12,039 bases of DNA, from assembly GCA_040756715.1 (NCBI GenBank), contig JBFLYE010000049.1, positions 1-12,039 of the forward strand, written 5' to 3'. The stretch is from a bacterium (GTDB taxonomy: Bacteria > UBA9089 > UBA9088). The notes beneath the pieces were generated by a model that saw only the letters and a program-made list of their open reading frames with translations, did not search any database and had not been told where the DNA came from. The stretch's first letter is position 1. Every line of letters starts with the position of its first letter. Position numbers and translations under genes: made by a program. This document shows positions 7,085 through 12,039 of the stretch, one piece after another.

Positions 7085-7428
7085 TATATCTTTGTTTCTT
7101 TCTTCTTCTCTTCCTTGTTTTTTTTCTTATAATCCAAAGAATTCGGGAGAAGAAAGGGGAGAAAAATGAAATGAGGGCTTTCTTTGAAAAGGGTGAGAGA
7201 TTAATAGCCTCCTTTGACCAAATTGCCCAAAGAAATATTGACATTTTAGAGGAAAAAATAAAGGAAGCAAAGGATGTCCTAAAGGAGCTTGATGAAAGGG
7301 CAAAAGAGAGGGAGAGCAAAAAATTTCCCGAGGTCTTTAGGCTAAGGGATGAGGGATTTGAGATAGCAGAGATAGCAAAGATGATGAATATGGGAAAGGC
7401 TGAAGTTGAGTTGATCTTGAAGCAATAA
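7081..7428 (+). CDS. Second, shorter SwrB/YlxL-like protein (TM, coiled coil, HTH)
   Basis: This 115-residue protein starts with GTG overlapping the previous stop (GTGA, 7081-7084), a typical coupled arrangement. It has one N-terminal transmembrane helix (about 2-18), a charged coiled coil (about 30-82) and a short HTH tail (85-115) containing EIAEIAKMM and GKAEVELILK. The tail aligns without gaps to that of the preceding protein (the IAKK.. GKGEIELIL region), so the two share an end module and probably a target. DUF6115/DUF2802-like proteins encoded among flagellar genes have this size and design. It is followed by an AT-rich gap containing GAAATTTTGAATT (7434-7446), also seen in the dispersed repeat, and then tRNA-Cys. 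The function is inferred from architecture only. Confidence 0.65.
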   Translation: MIYLCFFLLLFLVFFLIIQRIREKKGEKNEMRAFFEKGERLIASFDQIAQRNIDILEEKIKEAKDVLKELDERAKERESKKFPEVFRLRDEGFEIAEIAKMMNMGKAEVELILKQ

Positions 7429-7433
7429 TTTAC

Positions 7434-7505
7434 GAAATTTTGAATTATGATTTTCAATTGGGAAAGACTTTACAATTTAAAATCTAGTAATTTAAAATTT
7501 ACAAT
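7434..7505 (+). other. AT-rich gap before tRNA-Cys with repeat fragment and weak promoter
   Basis: GAAATTTTGAATT (7434-7446) is identical to part of dispersed-repeat copy 2 (11989-12001) and may be a decayed copy. A possible tRNA promoter is TTTAAA (7476-7481), an 18-nt spacer, and TACAAT (7500-7505), which would start transcription about 12 nt before the mature tRNA. The base composition makes chance matches likely. Confidence 0.3.
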
Positions 7506-7523
7506 TAAGCGAAGCGATTTAAA

Positions 7524-7595
7524 GGCGGTGTAGCCAAGTGGGAAGGCAGAGGTCTGCAAAACCTTTATTCAGCGGTTCGAATCCGCTCGCCGCCT
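7524..7595 (+). tRNA. tRNA-Cys (anticodon GCA)
   Basis: A complete cloverleaf can be drawn. The acceptor stem 7524-7530/7588-7594 has one G-U pair. The D arm is GCC/GGC. The anticodon stem 7549-7553/7561-7565 has loop CTGCAAA, with GCA at 7556-7558. The variable loop is TATTC, and the T arm is AGCGG-TTCGAAT-CCGCT. The discriminator base is T7595 (U73), a known identity element for cysteinyl-tRNA synthetase. CCA is not encoded and must be added after transcription. The cyclase-Nudix gene starts 24 nt downstream. Confidence 0.97.
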
Positions 7596-7619
7596 GAAAG
7601 AAAAATATAGAAAAACAGT

Positions 7620-8738
7620 ATGAAAGACGATTACAGTATAAAGGCTAAGATACAGAAGAAGGATGCTATAACCCCTACAGATGAAATGCTTGTAGTCAAG
7701 ATTAAAGGGGTAAGAAGCTATGTTATCTATGTTGATATTAGAAATTTCTCCCAATGGAACAATCTCGAAGGAAATAATGACCATTTTCGAAAAATATTAT
7801 TATATAGCTTCTACAAAATTATAGAGAAATACTTTCCAAGGGATAAAAACTATAGAAAATTTCTTGGTGATGGTGTTTTTATCATAAAAGATTATAGAGA
7901 AGAAGAATTTGATGAGGTAATAAGCAGCCTTAAAATGTTAAAGGATGAATTTGATAAAAAGAAAAAAGAGCTAAACAAGGAAGGCTTTAATTTTGATTTA
8001 TTAAGCCTTGGGATTGGAATGAGCGTTGGTTTTATAAAGGAAATAATCTACCCAAGTGAAGAGGTTGATTATATGGAATATTTTCTTAATTTAACCTCTC
8101 GCTACTGTGATTTTGCCAGACCTTGTGGTATAATAATTGATTATACCTCAACGCTAAAACACACAGAAAAAATAGAAGCAAGTGGTTTTAGGAAAGAAGT
8201 ATTAACAGGAATAAAAGGTTTTTTTGCTGGAAAGAAAGTTTGGTGTTCTAATGAGGTGCATCTTCCTCAAATTCATCCGCTTACCCGTGAAGACGAGATT
8301 CATCAAATAGAGGTTTATGTAGCGGGTGTTTGTGTAAGAAGGGAGGATGTATTAAAAATATTGGTGGGTAAACGGAATAATAAAAGAAGGCTATATCCTG
8401 GACTTTGGGAGTGTGGTGGCGGTCAAGTGCATAGGAGGGAATATTTTGAAGAGGCTATAAAGAGGCAGTTTAGGGAAGAGTTTGGTGTAATTGTTGAGCC
8501 ATTAAAGGCATTTGGTAGTTATAAGATAGATGATAGAGAGAATGATGCTATTATTCCGGGGATAAAATTTTTATGTAGATTTGTAGATTATCTTGATGAC
8601 CAAGTAATCCTCAATGAGGCAGAGTTTGTTGAATATAGATGGATTTTACTTGAGGAATTAGACCTTTATGAATTTATTCCAGGTATTAAGGAAGACATTA
8701 GGGAGGCAATAAGGCTTTATCAAGAGATATTGGGATAG
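7620..8738 (+). CDS. Class III nucleotide cyclase fused to a Nudix domain
   Basis: The 372-residue protein joins two enzymes. Residues about 30-205 look like a class III cyclase catalytic domain. YVDIRNFSQW gives the first metal Asp (D39), and KFLGDG gives K80 and the second Asp (D84). GIGMSVG precedes D150, and NLTSR gives N157 and R161. The alignment of D150 to N157 to R161 matches the D..N..R spacing of adenylate cyclases, and the Lys/Asp pair (K80, D150) is the usual adenine-specificity pair, so cAMP synthesis is plausible. Residues about 228-372 are a Nudix hydrolase domain. Its box starts at G268-x5-E274 and ends RQFREEFGV (282-290); Q283 replaces the usual first Glu of REUxEE, while E286 and E287 remain. 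The domain order is unusual. The start has no Shine-Dalgarno site, and a TATAGA (7606-7611) sits 8 nt before it. The stop overlaps tRNA-Val. Confidence 0.8.
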   Translation: MKDDYSIKAKIQKKDAITPTDEMLVVKIKGVRSYVIYVDIRNFSQWNNLEGNNDHFRKILLYSFYKIIEKYFPRDKNYRKFLGDGVFIIKDYREEEFDEVISSLKMLKDEFDKKKKELNKEGFNFDLLSLGIGMSVGFIKEIIYPSEEVDYMEYFLNLTSRYCDFARPCGIIIDYTSTLKHTEKIEASGFRKEVLTGIKGFFAGKKVWCSNEVHLPQIHPLTREDEIHQIEVYVAGVCVRREDVLKILVGKRNNKRRLYPGLWECGGGQVHRREYFEEAIKRQFREEFGVIVEPLKAFGSYKIDDRENDAIIPGIKFLCRFVDYLDDQVILNEAEFVEYRWILLEELDLYEFIPGIKEDIREAIRLYQEILG

Positions 8739-8808
8739 GCGCGTAGCTCAGTGGGAGAGCACTTGCTTGACGCGCAAGGGGTCAGCGGTTCAAGCCCGCT
8801 CGCGCCTA
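8737..8808 (+). tRNA. tRNA-Val (anticodon GAC)
   Basis: The acceptor stem AGGCGCG (8737-8743) pairs perfectly with CGCGCCT (8801-8807). The D arm is GCTC/GAGC. The anticodon stem CTTGC/GCAAG encloses loop TTGACGC, with GAC at 8769-8771. The variable loop is GGGTC, the T arm is AGCGG-TTCAAGC-CCGCT, and the discriminator is A8808. CCA is not encoded. The first two bases lie inside the TAG stop codon of the cyclase-Nudix gene. The 3' part, from the T loop onward, is duplicated 150 bp downstream. Confidence 0.96.
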
Positions 8809-8849
8809 GTTTAAGCAAGAGATAGGAGGAAAAAGAAGGGCTTGAAGCC
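8791..8849 (+). repeat. 59-bp direct repeat, copy 1 (includes tRNA-Val 3' end)
   Basis: This segment runs from the T loop of tRNA-Val through its 3' end and 41 nt beyond. It is identical base for base to 8941-8999. The first base beyond each end differs (8790 T versus 8940 C; 8850 C versus 9000 A). It contains GGGCTTGAAGCCC (8838-8850), a small hairpin. Confidence 0.95.
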
Positions 8850-8940
8850 CGAAGCGAAGCGAAGGGCCGGGAGCAAAGGATTTTGTTATGCATCTTTGCG
8901 ACCTTATGGGAGCAAAGGGCATTAGAAAAGCCTTTGTCTC
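8850..8940. other. 91-bp spacer between the direct repeats
   Basis: It is richer in G and C than the surroundings. It contains the tandem motif GAAGCGAAGCGAAG (8851-8864) and two copies of GGGAGCAAAGG (8869-8879 and 8908-8918). A stretch at 8898-8912 (GCGACCTTATGGGAG) resembles GCGGACCTTAGGGGAG at 9001-9016, which suggests a second, older duplication. No open frame of convincing character is present. Confidence 0.6.
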
Positions 8941-8999
8941 CAAGCCCGCTCGCGCCTAGTTTAAGCAAGAGATAGGAGGAAAAAGAAGGGCTTGAAGCC
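8941..8999 (+). repeat. 59-bp direct repeat, copy 2 (tRNA-Val 3' fragment)
   Basis: This is a perfect copy of 8791-8849 at a period of exactly 150 bp. It carries only the last 18 nt of the tRNA gene (part of the T loop, the T-stem 3' half, the acceptor 3' strand and the discriminator), so it cannot make a tRNA. It lies 21 nt before the next start codon. The geometry resembles an attachment site, or one step of a tandem duplication. Confidence 0.95.
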
Positions 9000-9020
9000 A
9001 GCGGACCTTAGGGGAGGATT

Positions 9021-9362
9021 ATGAAACCCATAGAAAGTCTTGAGTTATTTATTAAGAAAAGAGAGCAATCAAGCCGTTATGAGGCAAGGCTTCTTAAAAA
9101 TTCTCTTCCAGCAATAGCAAAAGAGTTTAAAAAAACCTTTCCCGAGATAAAATCCCTCTCTTTAATAGGCTCTTTTTCTAAAGGCAATTTTGCTCAAAAA
9201 TCAGACCTTGATTTTGTGGTATCTGGACTTTCAAAGGAGAAATATCTTGATGCATGGCTTTTTTTTGAAAAAAGAACCACAAGAAGCATTCACCTTATCA
9301 GAAAAGAAGAAATTCCATCATCTCTTATAGAGAGAATGAAAGGGAGGGTTCTCTATGAATAA
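9021..9362 (+). CDS. Orphan MNT-type nucleotidyltransferase-fold protein
   Basis: The 113-residue protein has the minimal nucleotidyltransferase motif [17 protein letters not shown] (about 49-65), with G50-S51, G55 and the metal-binding pair D62/D64. In active family members a third Asp sits in a later strand of the type vDlv; here the matching place reads SIHLI, with His91. Activity may therefore be lost or changed. MNT proteins are usually the antitoxin partner of a HEPN ribonuclease (MntA/HepT), where the NTase adenylylates the toxin, but no HEPN gene is next to it. A strong purine-rich Shine-Dalgarno site (GGGGAGG, 9011-9017) lies only 3 nt before the ATG. The gene overlaps the start of glyQ by 8 nt, so the two are coupled. 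Confidence 0.75.
   Translation: MKPIESLELFIKKREQSSRYEARLLKNSLPAIAKEFKKTFPEIKSLSLIGSFSKGNFAQKSDLDFVVSGLSKEKYLDAWLFFEKRTTRSIHLIRKEEIPSSLIERMKGRVLYE
9343..9348 (+). promoter_or_regulatory. Shine-Dalgarno site fixing the glyQ start
   Basis: GGAGGG sits 6 nt before the ATG at 9355. The inner ATG at 9400, where most GlyQ proteins begin (MTFQDII), has no such site, so the longer start is preferred. Confidence 0.65.
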
Positions 9363-10245
9363 AAAAGGCTTTGAGGTAATTCAAACACTAGAAAATAAAA
9401 TGACCTTTCAAGATATAATCTTTAACCTTCAAAAATATTGGGCTGATTATGGATGTTTAATAGCCCAACCTTATGACATTGAAGTTGGGGCAGGGACATT
9501 TAGCCCTCTGACATTCTTCAGGGTATTGGGAGAAAAACCCTGGAGGATTGCCTATGTTCAGGCATCCAGAAGGCCAACCGATGGAAGGTATGGAGAGAAT
9601 CCAAACAGGCTTTATCATTACTACCAATTTCAGGTTATTATAAAACCCGTTCCTGATGACATCCAGGATGTCTACCTTGAAAGCTTGAACGCTCTTGGTG
9701 TAGAGCCTAATTTACACGATATAAGGTTTGTTGAGGATGATTGGGAATCTCCTACACTTGGTGCAGGAGGCTTGGGATGGGAGGTTTGGCTTGATGGAAT
9801 GGAAATAACCCAATTTACATACTTCCAGCAAATGGCATCCCTTTCTCTTCATCCTGTATCCTGTGAGATAACCTATGGTTTGGAGAGGATTGCAATGTTC
9901 CTTCAAGAAAAGGATAATGTATTTTCTCTTGTCTGGAACAACGGCACAACATATGGAGATATTTATCTTGAAGGAGAGATTCAATTTTCTAAATTTAACT
10001 TTAAAGTGGCAGATTCCAATAGCCACTTTGAGCTATTTGGAATTTATGAAAAGGAATCCTTTAATTTATTAAAAAAGGGGTTATATCTTCCTGCCTATGA
10101 CTATCTTTTGAAATGCTCACATATATTCAATATTTTAGATGCAAGGGGTTTAATAAGCGTTTCTGAGAGAAAAAACTACATTGAAAAAATAAGAAACCTG
10201 GCAAGGGAATGTGGAGGGAAATATCTTAAAAATGGAAGAATGTGA
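9355..10245 (+). CDS. glyQ: Glycine--tRNA ligase alpha subunit
   Basis: GlyQ is the catalytic-core subunit of the tetrameric (alpha2beta2) bacterial glycyl-tRNA synthetase, which makes glycyl-adenylate and charges tRNA-Gly together with GlyS. The 296-residue product carries the family hallmarks: [52 protein letters not shown] then [21 protein letters not shown], and [10 protein letters not shown]. The C-terminal [20 protein letters not shown] segment is also present. It has a 15-residue N-terminal extension relative to the usual MTFQDII start, supported by the ribosome-binding site. In GAGGLGW a Gly stands where a bulkier residue is common. glyS, normally adjacent, is absent; a cysteine-rich gene overlaps the 3' end by 14 nt instead. 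Confidence 0.97.
   Translation: MNKKGFEVIQTLENKMTFQDIIFNLQKYWADYGCLIAQPYDIEVGAGTFSPLTFFRVLGEKPWRIAYVQASRRPTDGRYGENPNRLYHYYQFQVIIKPVPDDIQDVYLESLNALGVEPNLHDIRFVEDDWESPTLGAGGLGWEVWLDGMEITQFTYFQQMASLSLHPVSCEITYGLERIAMFLQEKDNVFSLVWNNGTTYGDIYLEGEIQFSKFNFKVADSNSHFELFGIYEKESFNLLKKGLYLPAYDYLLKCSHIFNILDARGLISVSERKNYIEKIRNLARECGGKYLKNGRM
10213..10218 (+). promoter_or_regulatory. Possible Shine-Dalgarno site for the cysteine-rich gene
   Basis: GGAGGG lies 13 nt before the ATG at 10232, longer spacing than usual. It overlaps an in-frame GTG at 10211, so it could not serve that earlier start. This favours the ATG. Confidence 0.4.
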
Positions 10246-10705
10246 ATTTTTTGGGGTAGAGGAATCGGGTGATTTTATTTGCAAGAAGGTAGTAAGGGGT
10301 TCTCCCAGAATAACAAAAGAGCTCTGCAAGGCACATTGTCCCCTTTTTGAAAAAAGGTGTGGTCATCTTGCATTTTCTTTAAGAAAGGATGAGGTTTTTT
10401 CAGCACTCGGCGTGGGAGGAAGGAGGGTAGAAATAAAGATTGAAAGGGCTGTTTGTGATAAGCTTAAGGAACCCATCTTTGATATAAAAAAATGCTCTAC
10501 CTGCCCTGATTTTACCGAAAAGGGGAAAGAAAAGGAGATAGTAAAAGAGGAAAAAGATATTGTTAAGCTTGGATTAAAGGCTCTGGTTGATAATCTTGGA
10601 GAAGAAAAGACAAGGGAGTTTATTGAGGCGATAAAGGGGAAAAAAGAACCCAAAATAAAGGATGAGCTTGCCGATGAAATAGAAAAATGGCTTTCTTTAG
10701 AATAA
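10232..10705 (+). CDS. Cysteine-rich protein of unknown function
   Basis: I do not recognise this family. The 157-residue product, counted from the ATG at 10232, has eight cysteines in its first 91 residues (C4, C17, C32, C36, C43, C75, C88, C91), including CKAHC and CSTC. That pattern suggests two zinc or iron-sulfur sites. The remaining 65 residues are Lys/Glu-rich and probably helical. There is no signal peptide or membrane helix, so it should be cytoplasmic. It overlaps glyQ by 14 nt and ends 1 nt before the pilT-like start, so it is part of the same unit. Its link to either glycyl-tRNA synthesis or pilus retraction is unclear. A GTG at 10211 would add seven residues. Confidence 0.75.
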   Translation: MEECEFFGVEESGDFICKKVVRGSPRITKELCKAHCPLFEKRCGHLAFSLRKDEVFSALGVGGRRVEIKIERAVCDKLKEPIFDIKKCSTCPDFTEKGKEKEIVKEEKDIVKLGLKALVDNLGEEKTREFIEAIKGKKEPKIKDELADEIEKWLSLE

Positions 10706-10706
10706 T

Positions 10707-11897
10707 ATGTTAGAATATCGCGGGTTTTATAAAGAAGAGGCATTCCATTCAATCCTTTCTCTCGTAGCAGAAAGGGGCTTTCCAGACCTTTATTTTGTCT
10801 CTTATAATTATCCTATATTAAGGGATTCCAAAGACCATAACCTTTATGAAATAAACGCTTATTTTAAAGAAAAATACCCAATATTAACCCCGGAAGATAT
10901 AGCAAATATTATCTCCCTTATAACAAAAAAGGAGCACATTGGAAGGAGGGAGTTGGACACAAGCTATTCATTAGAAGATAAGGCATATTTCAGGGTTCAT
11001 ATTACATCCACCCTTGGAAACCTTGGGATAGTAATGAAATATATCCCAGCCAAAATTCCATCCCTTAATAACCTTTCCTTTTCCCCTGAGATTTATGAAA
11101 GACTTAAGATTGTATGCTCTTCCAAAGACGGATTGGTCCTGGTTACAGGACCTACAGGTTCTGGAAAATCAACCACCCTTTCTGCGATGATAAAAGAGAT
11201 GAGGGATACAAGGTCTCTTTCCATTGTTACTATTGAAGACCCTATTGAATTTGTCCATAAACCAAAAGAGGGAAAGGATGGTTTTACTGATATTGTTATC
11301 CAGCAGCAGGTTGGGATTGATGTTCCCTCATTTTATGATGGGATTGTTGCTTCTTTAAGAAAACACCCAAATGTAATTTTGCTTGGAGAGATAAGGGGAA
11401 AGGATGAAATGGAAGAGGCAATAACCGCCGCAAATACAGGACATCTTGTTTTAGCAACCTTGCATACAAGGAATGCCATACAGACCATTGAGAGGATTGT
11501 AACCTTAAGGCAGAACATAAGCAAGGCTGATGCATATAAGGAAGTTGCCTCTATAATGAGGGCATTTATTTCTCAGCAACTTGCTCCAAAAATAGGAGGA
11601 GGGTTTATTCCTGTCTGTGAAATCCTTGCCAATACGCCCTATGTGGCTGATATAATTGAGAAGGGAGCGAATTTTATGGAGATGAAGGAGGCTTTGGATG
11701 GAAAGACAAGGTCTCCTGAGATAATAAGCCTTAATGAGGATTTGTTTAATAGATACAAGAGAAAGGAGATAGAGAGAAAAACCGCTTTAAGCATTTCATA
11801 CAACAGGGTAGACCTTGACCTTAGAATGAGAAAATTTGGCTTACTTGATAAAGGGGAAGAAAAAAGGGAAGAGGCATTTGGCGAAAAGGGGTTTTAA
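10707..11897 (+). CDS. PilT/PilU-family type IV pilus retraction ATPase
   Basis: The 396-residue protein belongs to the secretion/retraction ATPase superfamily. It has an N-terminal PAS-like region (about 1-110) and a Walker A GPTGSGKST (148-156). An Asp box with IVTIEDPIEFVH (173-184) follows, then a Walker B region NVILLGEIRG (222-231) and a His box TGHLVLATLHT (244-254). These ATPases power pilus retraction at the cytoplasmic base of the type IV pilus. It differs from classical PilT: GEIRGKDEME replaces GEMRDLETI, the AIRNLIRE motif is replaced by PYVADIIEKG, and the C-terminus has a charged tail. PilU or a lineage-specific paralogue is therefore possible. It starts 1 nt after the preceding stop without a Shine-Dalgarno site. 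The second repeat copy begins 15 nt after its stop. Confidence 0.88.
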   Translation: MLEYRGFYKEEAFHSILSLVAERGFPDLYFVSYNYPILRDSKDHNLYEINAYFKEKYPILTPEDIANIISLITKKEHIGRRELDTSYSLEDKAYFRVHITSTLGNLGIVMKYIPAKIPSLNNLSFSPEIYERLKIVCSSKDGLVLVTGPTGSGKSTTLSAMIKEMRDTRSLSIVTIEDPIEFVHKPKEGKDGFTDIVIQQQVGIDVPSFYDGIVASLRKHPNVILLGEIRGKDEMEEAITAANTGHLVLATLHTRNAIQTIERIVTLRQNISKADAYKEVASIMRAFISQQLAPKIGGGFIPVCEILANTPYVADIIEKGANFMEMKEALDGKTRSPEIISLNEDLFNRYKRKEIERKTALSISYNRVDLDLRMRKFGLLDKGEEKREEAFGEKGF

Positions 11898-11912
11898 TGG
11901 CGTATGTTTAGC

Positions 11913-12039
11913 TATAGTATCTTCCATCACTTAGTGCAAAAATAGATAGTGTGTGTTTATCTGTTTAAAAATTCATCCACCTTTTAAGAAATTTTGAATT
12001 CTAAATTTTGAATTTTGAATTGAAGGTTAAGTTTTATAA
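11913..12039 (-). repeat. Dispersed repeat, copy 2 (inverted)
   Basis: This segment is the reverse complement of 3167-3294 with about four differences, one in the short A run next to the outer end and others near 11955-11970. It begins 15 nt after the pilT-like stop and continues to the window edge, so its true length is unknown. With copy 1 it bounds an 8.6-kb segment. Confidence 0.85.

Noticed and set aside
7606-7611. TATAGA as a fourth leaderless-type promoter, for the cyclase-Nudix gene
   Set aside because: The distance to the ATG (8 nt) fits the pattern, but no acceptable -35 exists because that place is the tRNA-Cys T arm; cotranscription with the tRNA is simpler.
7569-7784. Minus-strand 71-codon frame ending RRADSNR
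   Set aside because: The ending is antisense tRNA-Cys, and the rest is antisense to the cyclase gene.
8720-8968. Minus-strand 82-codon frame containing SGLEPLTPCASSKCSPTELRA
   Set aside because: This is the well-known false peptide produced by translating the reverse strand of a tRNA gene; the phrase LLKLGASGL recurs only because of the 59-bp repeat.
8791-8999. CRISPR array
   Set aside because: Only two repeat units of 59 bp that include a tRNA end, one 91-bp spacer and no cas genes.
3167-12039. Composite transposon bounded by inverted repeats
   Set aside because: There is no transposase or integrase, and the interior holds infB, glyQ and two tRNAs, which are core genes.

Overview
The window is AT-rich DNA from a bacterium that appears to be flagellated (fliP-fliQ-fliR) and to carry a type IV pilus retraction-type ATPase (pilT-like). 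Neither tRNA gene encodes CCA. All genes run on the + strand except a fragment at the left edge. The sequence alone does not fix a phylum. The compact tandem genes, AT-rich dispersed repeats and mixed ribosome-binding signals would fit a poorly sampled, low-GC candidate lineage; that placement is inference.

Layout. 1-193 is the start of a membrane-protein gene on the minus strand, cut by the window edge. 404-2167 holds fliP, fliQ and fliR, the export gate of the flagellar type III secretion system, followed closely by a membrane-anchored HNH-family protein (2182-3006). 3007-3346 is an AT-rich repeat region. A short infB (translation initiation factor IF-2 without its N-terminal domains, 3347-4834) comes next. 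Then follow a secreted TPR protein (4870-5985) and two overlapping genes (5957-7084, 7081-7428). Both of these encode membrane-anchored coiled-coil proteins ending in the same small helix-turn-helix, resembling the SwrB/YlxL flagellar accessory family. 7524-8808 is tRNA-Cys, a class III nucleotide cyclase fused to a Nudix domain, and tRNA-Val. Right after tRNA-Val its 3' end is duplicated in a perfect 59-bp direct repeat. 9021-11897 holds an orphan MNT-type nucleotidyltransferase-fold protein, glyQ (glycyl-tRNA synthetase alpha), a cysteine-rich unknown protein, and the pilT-like ATPase. A second, inverted copy of the AT-rich repeat closes the window.

How the parts connect. FliP, FliQ and FliR form the export gate, and the SwrB-like pair 4 kb away may assist the same machine. 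Three genes (fliP, infB, TPR) have good sigma-70-type promoters whose -10 box ends only 7-9 nt before the start codon. Their mRNAs should therefore be leaderless, and in infB this supports the short start. Genes inside operons instead often use Shine-Dalgarno sites or overlapping stop/start codons.

The most unusual items are the cyclase-Nudix fusion between two tRNA genes, the leaderless gene architecture, the N-terminally short IF-2 next to a repeat, the tRNA-derived att-like direct repeat, the membrane HNH protein, and the 8.6-kb segment bounded by near-identical inverted repeats.
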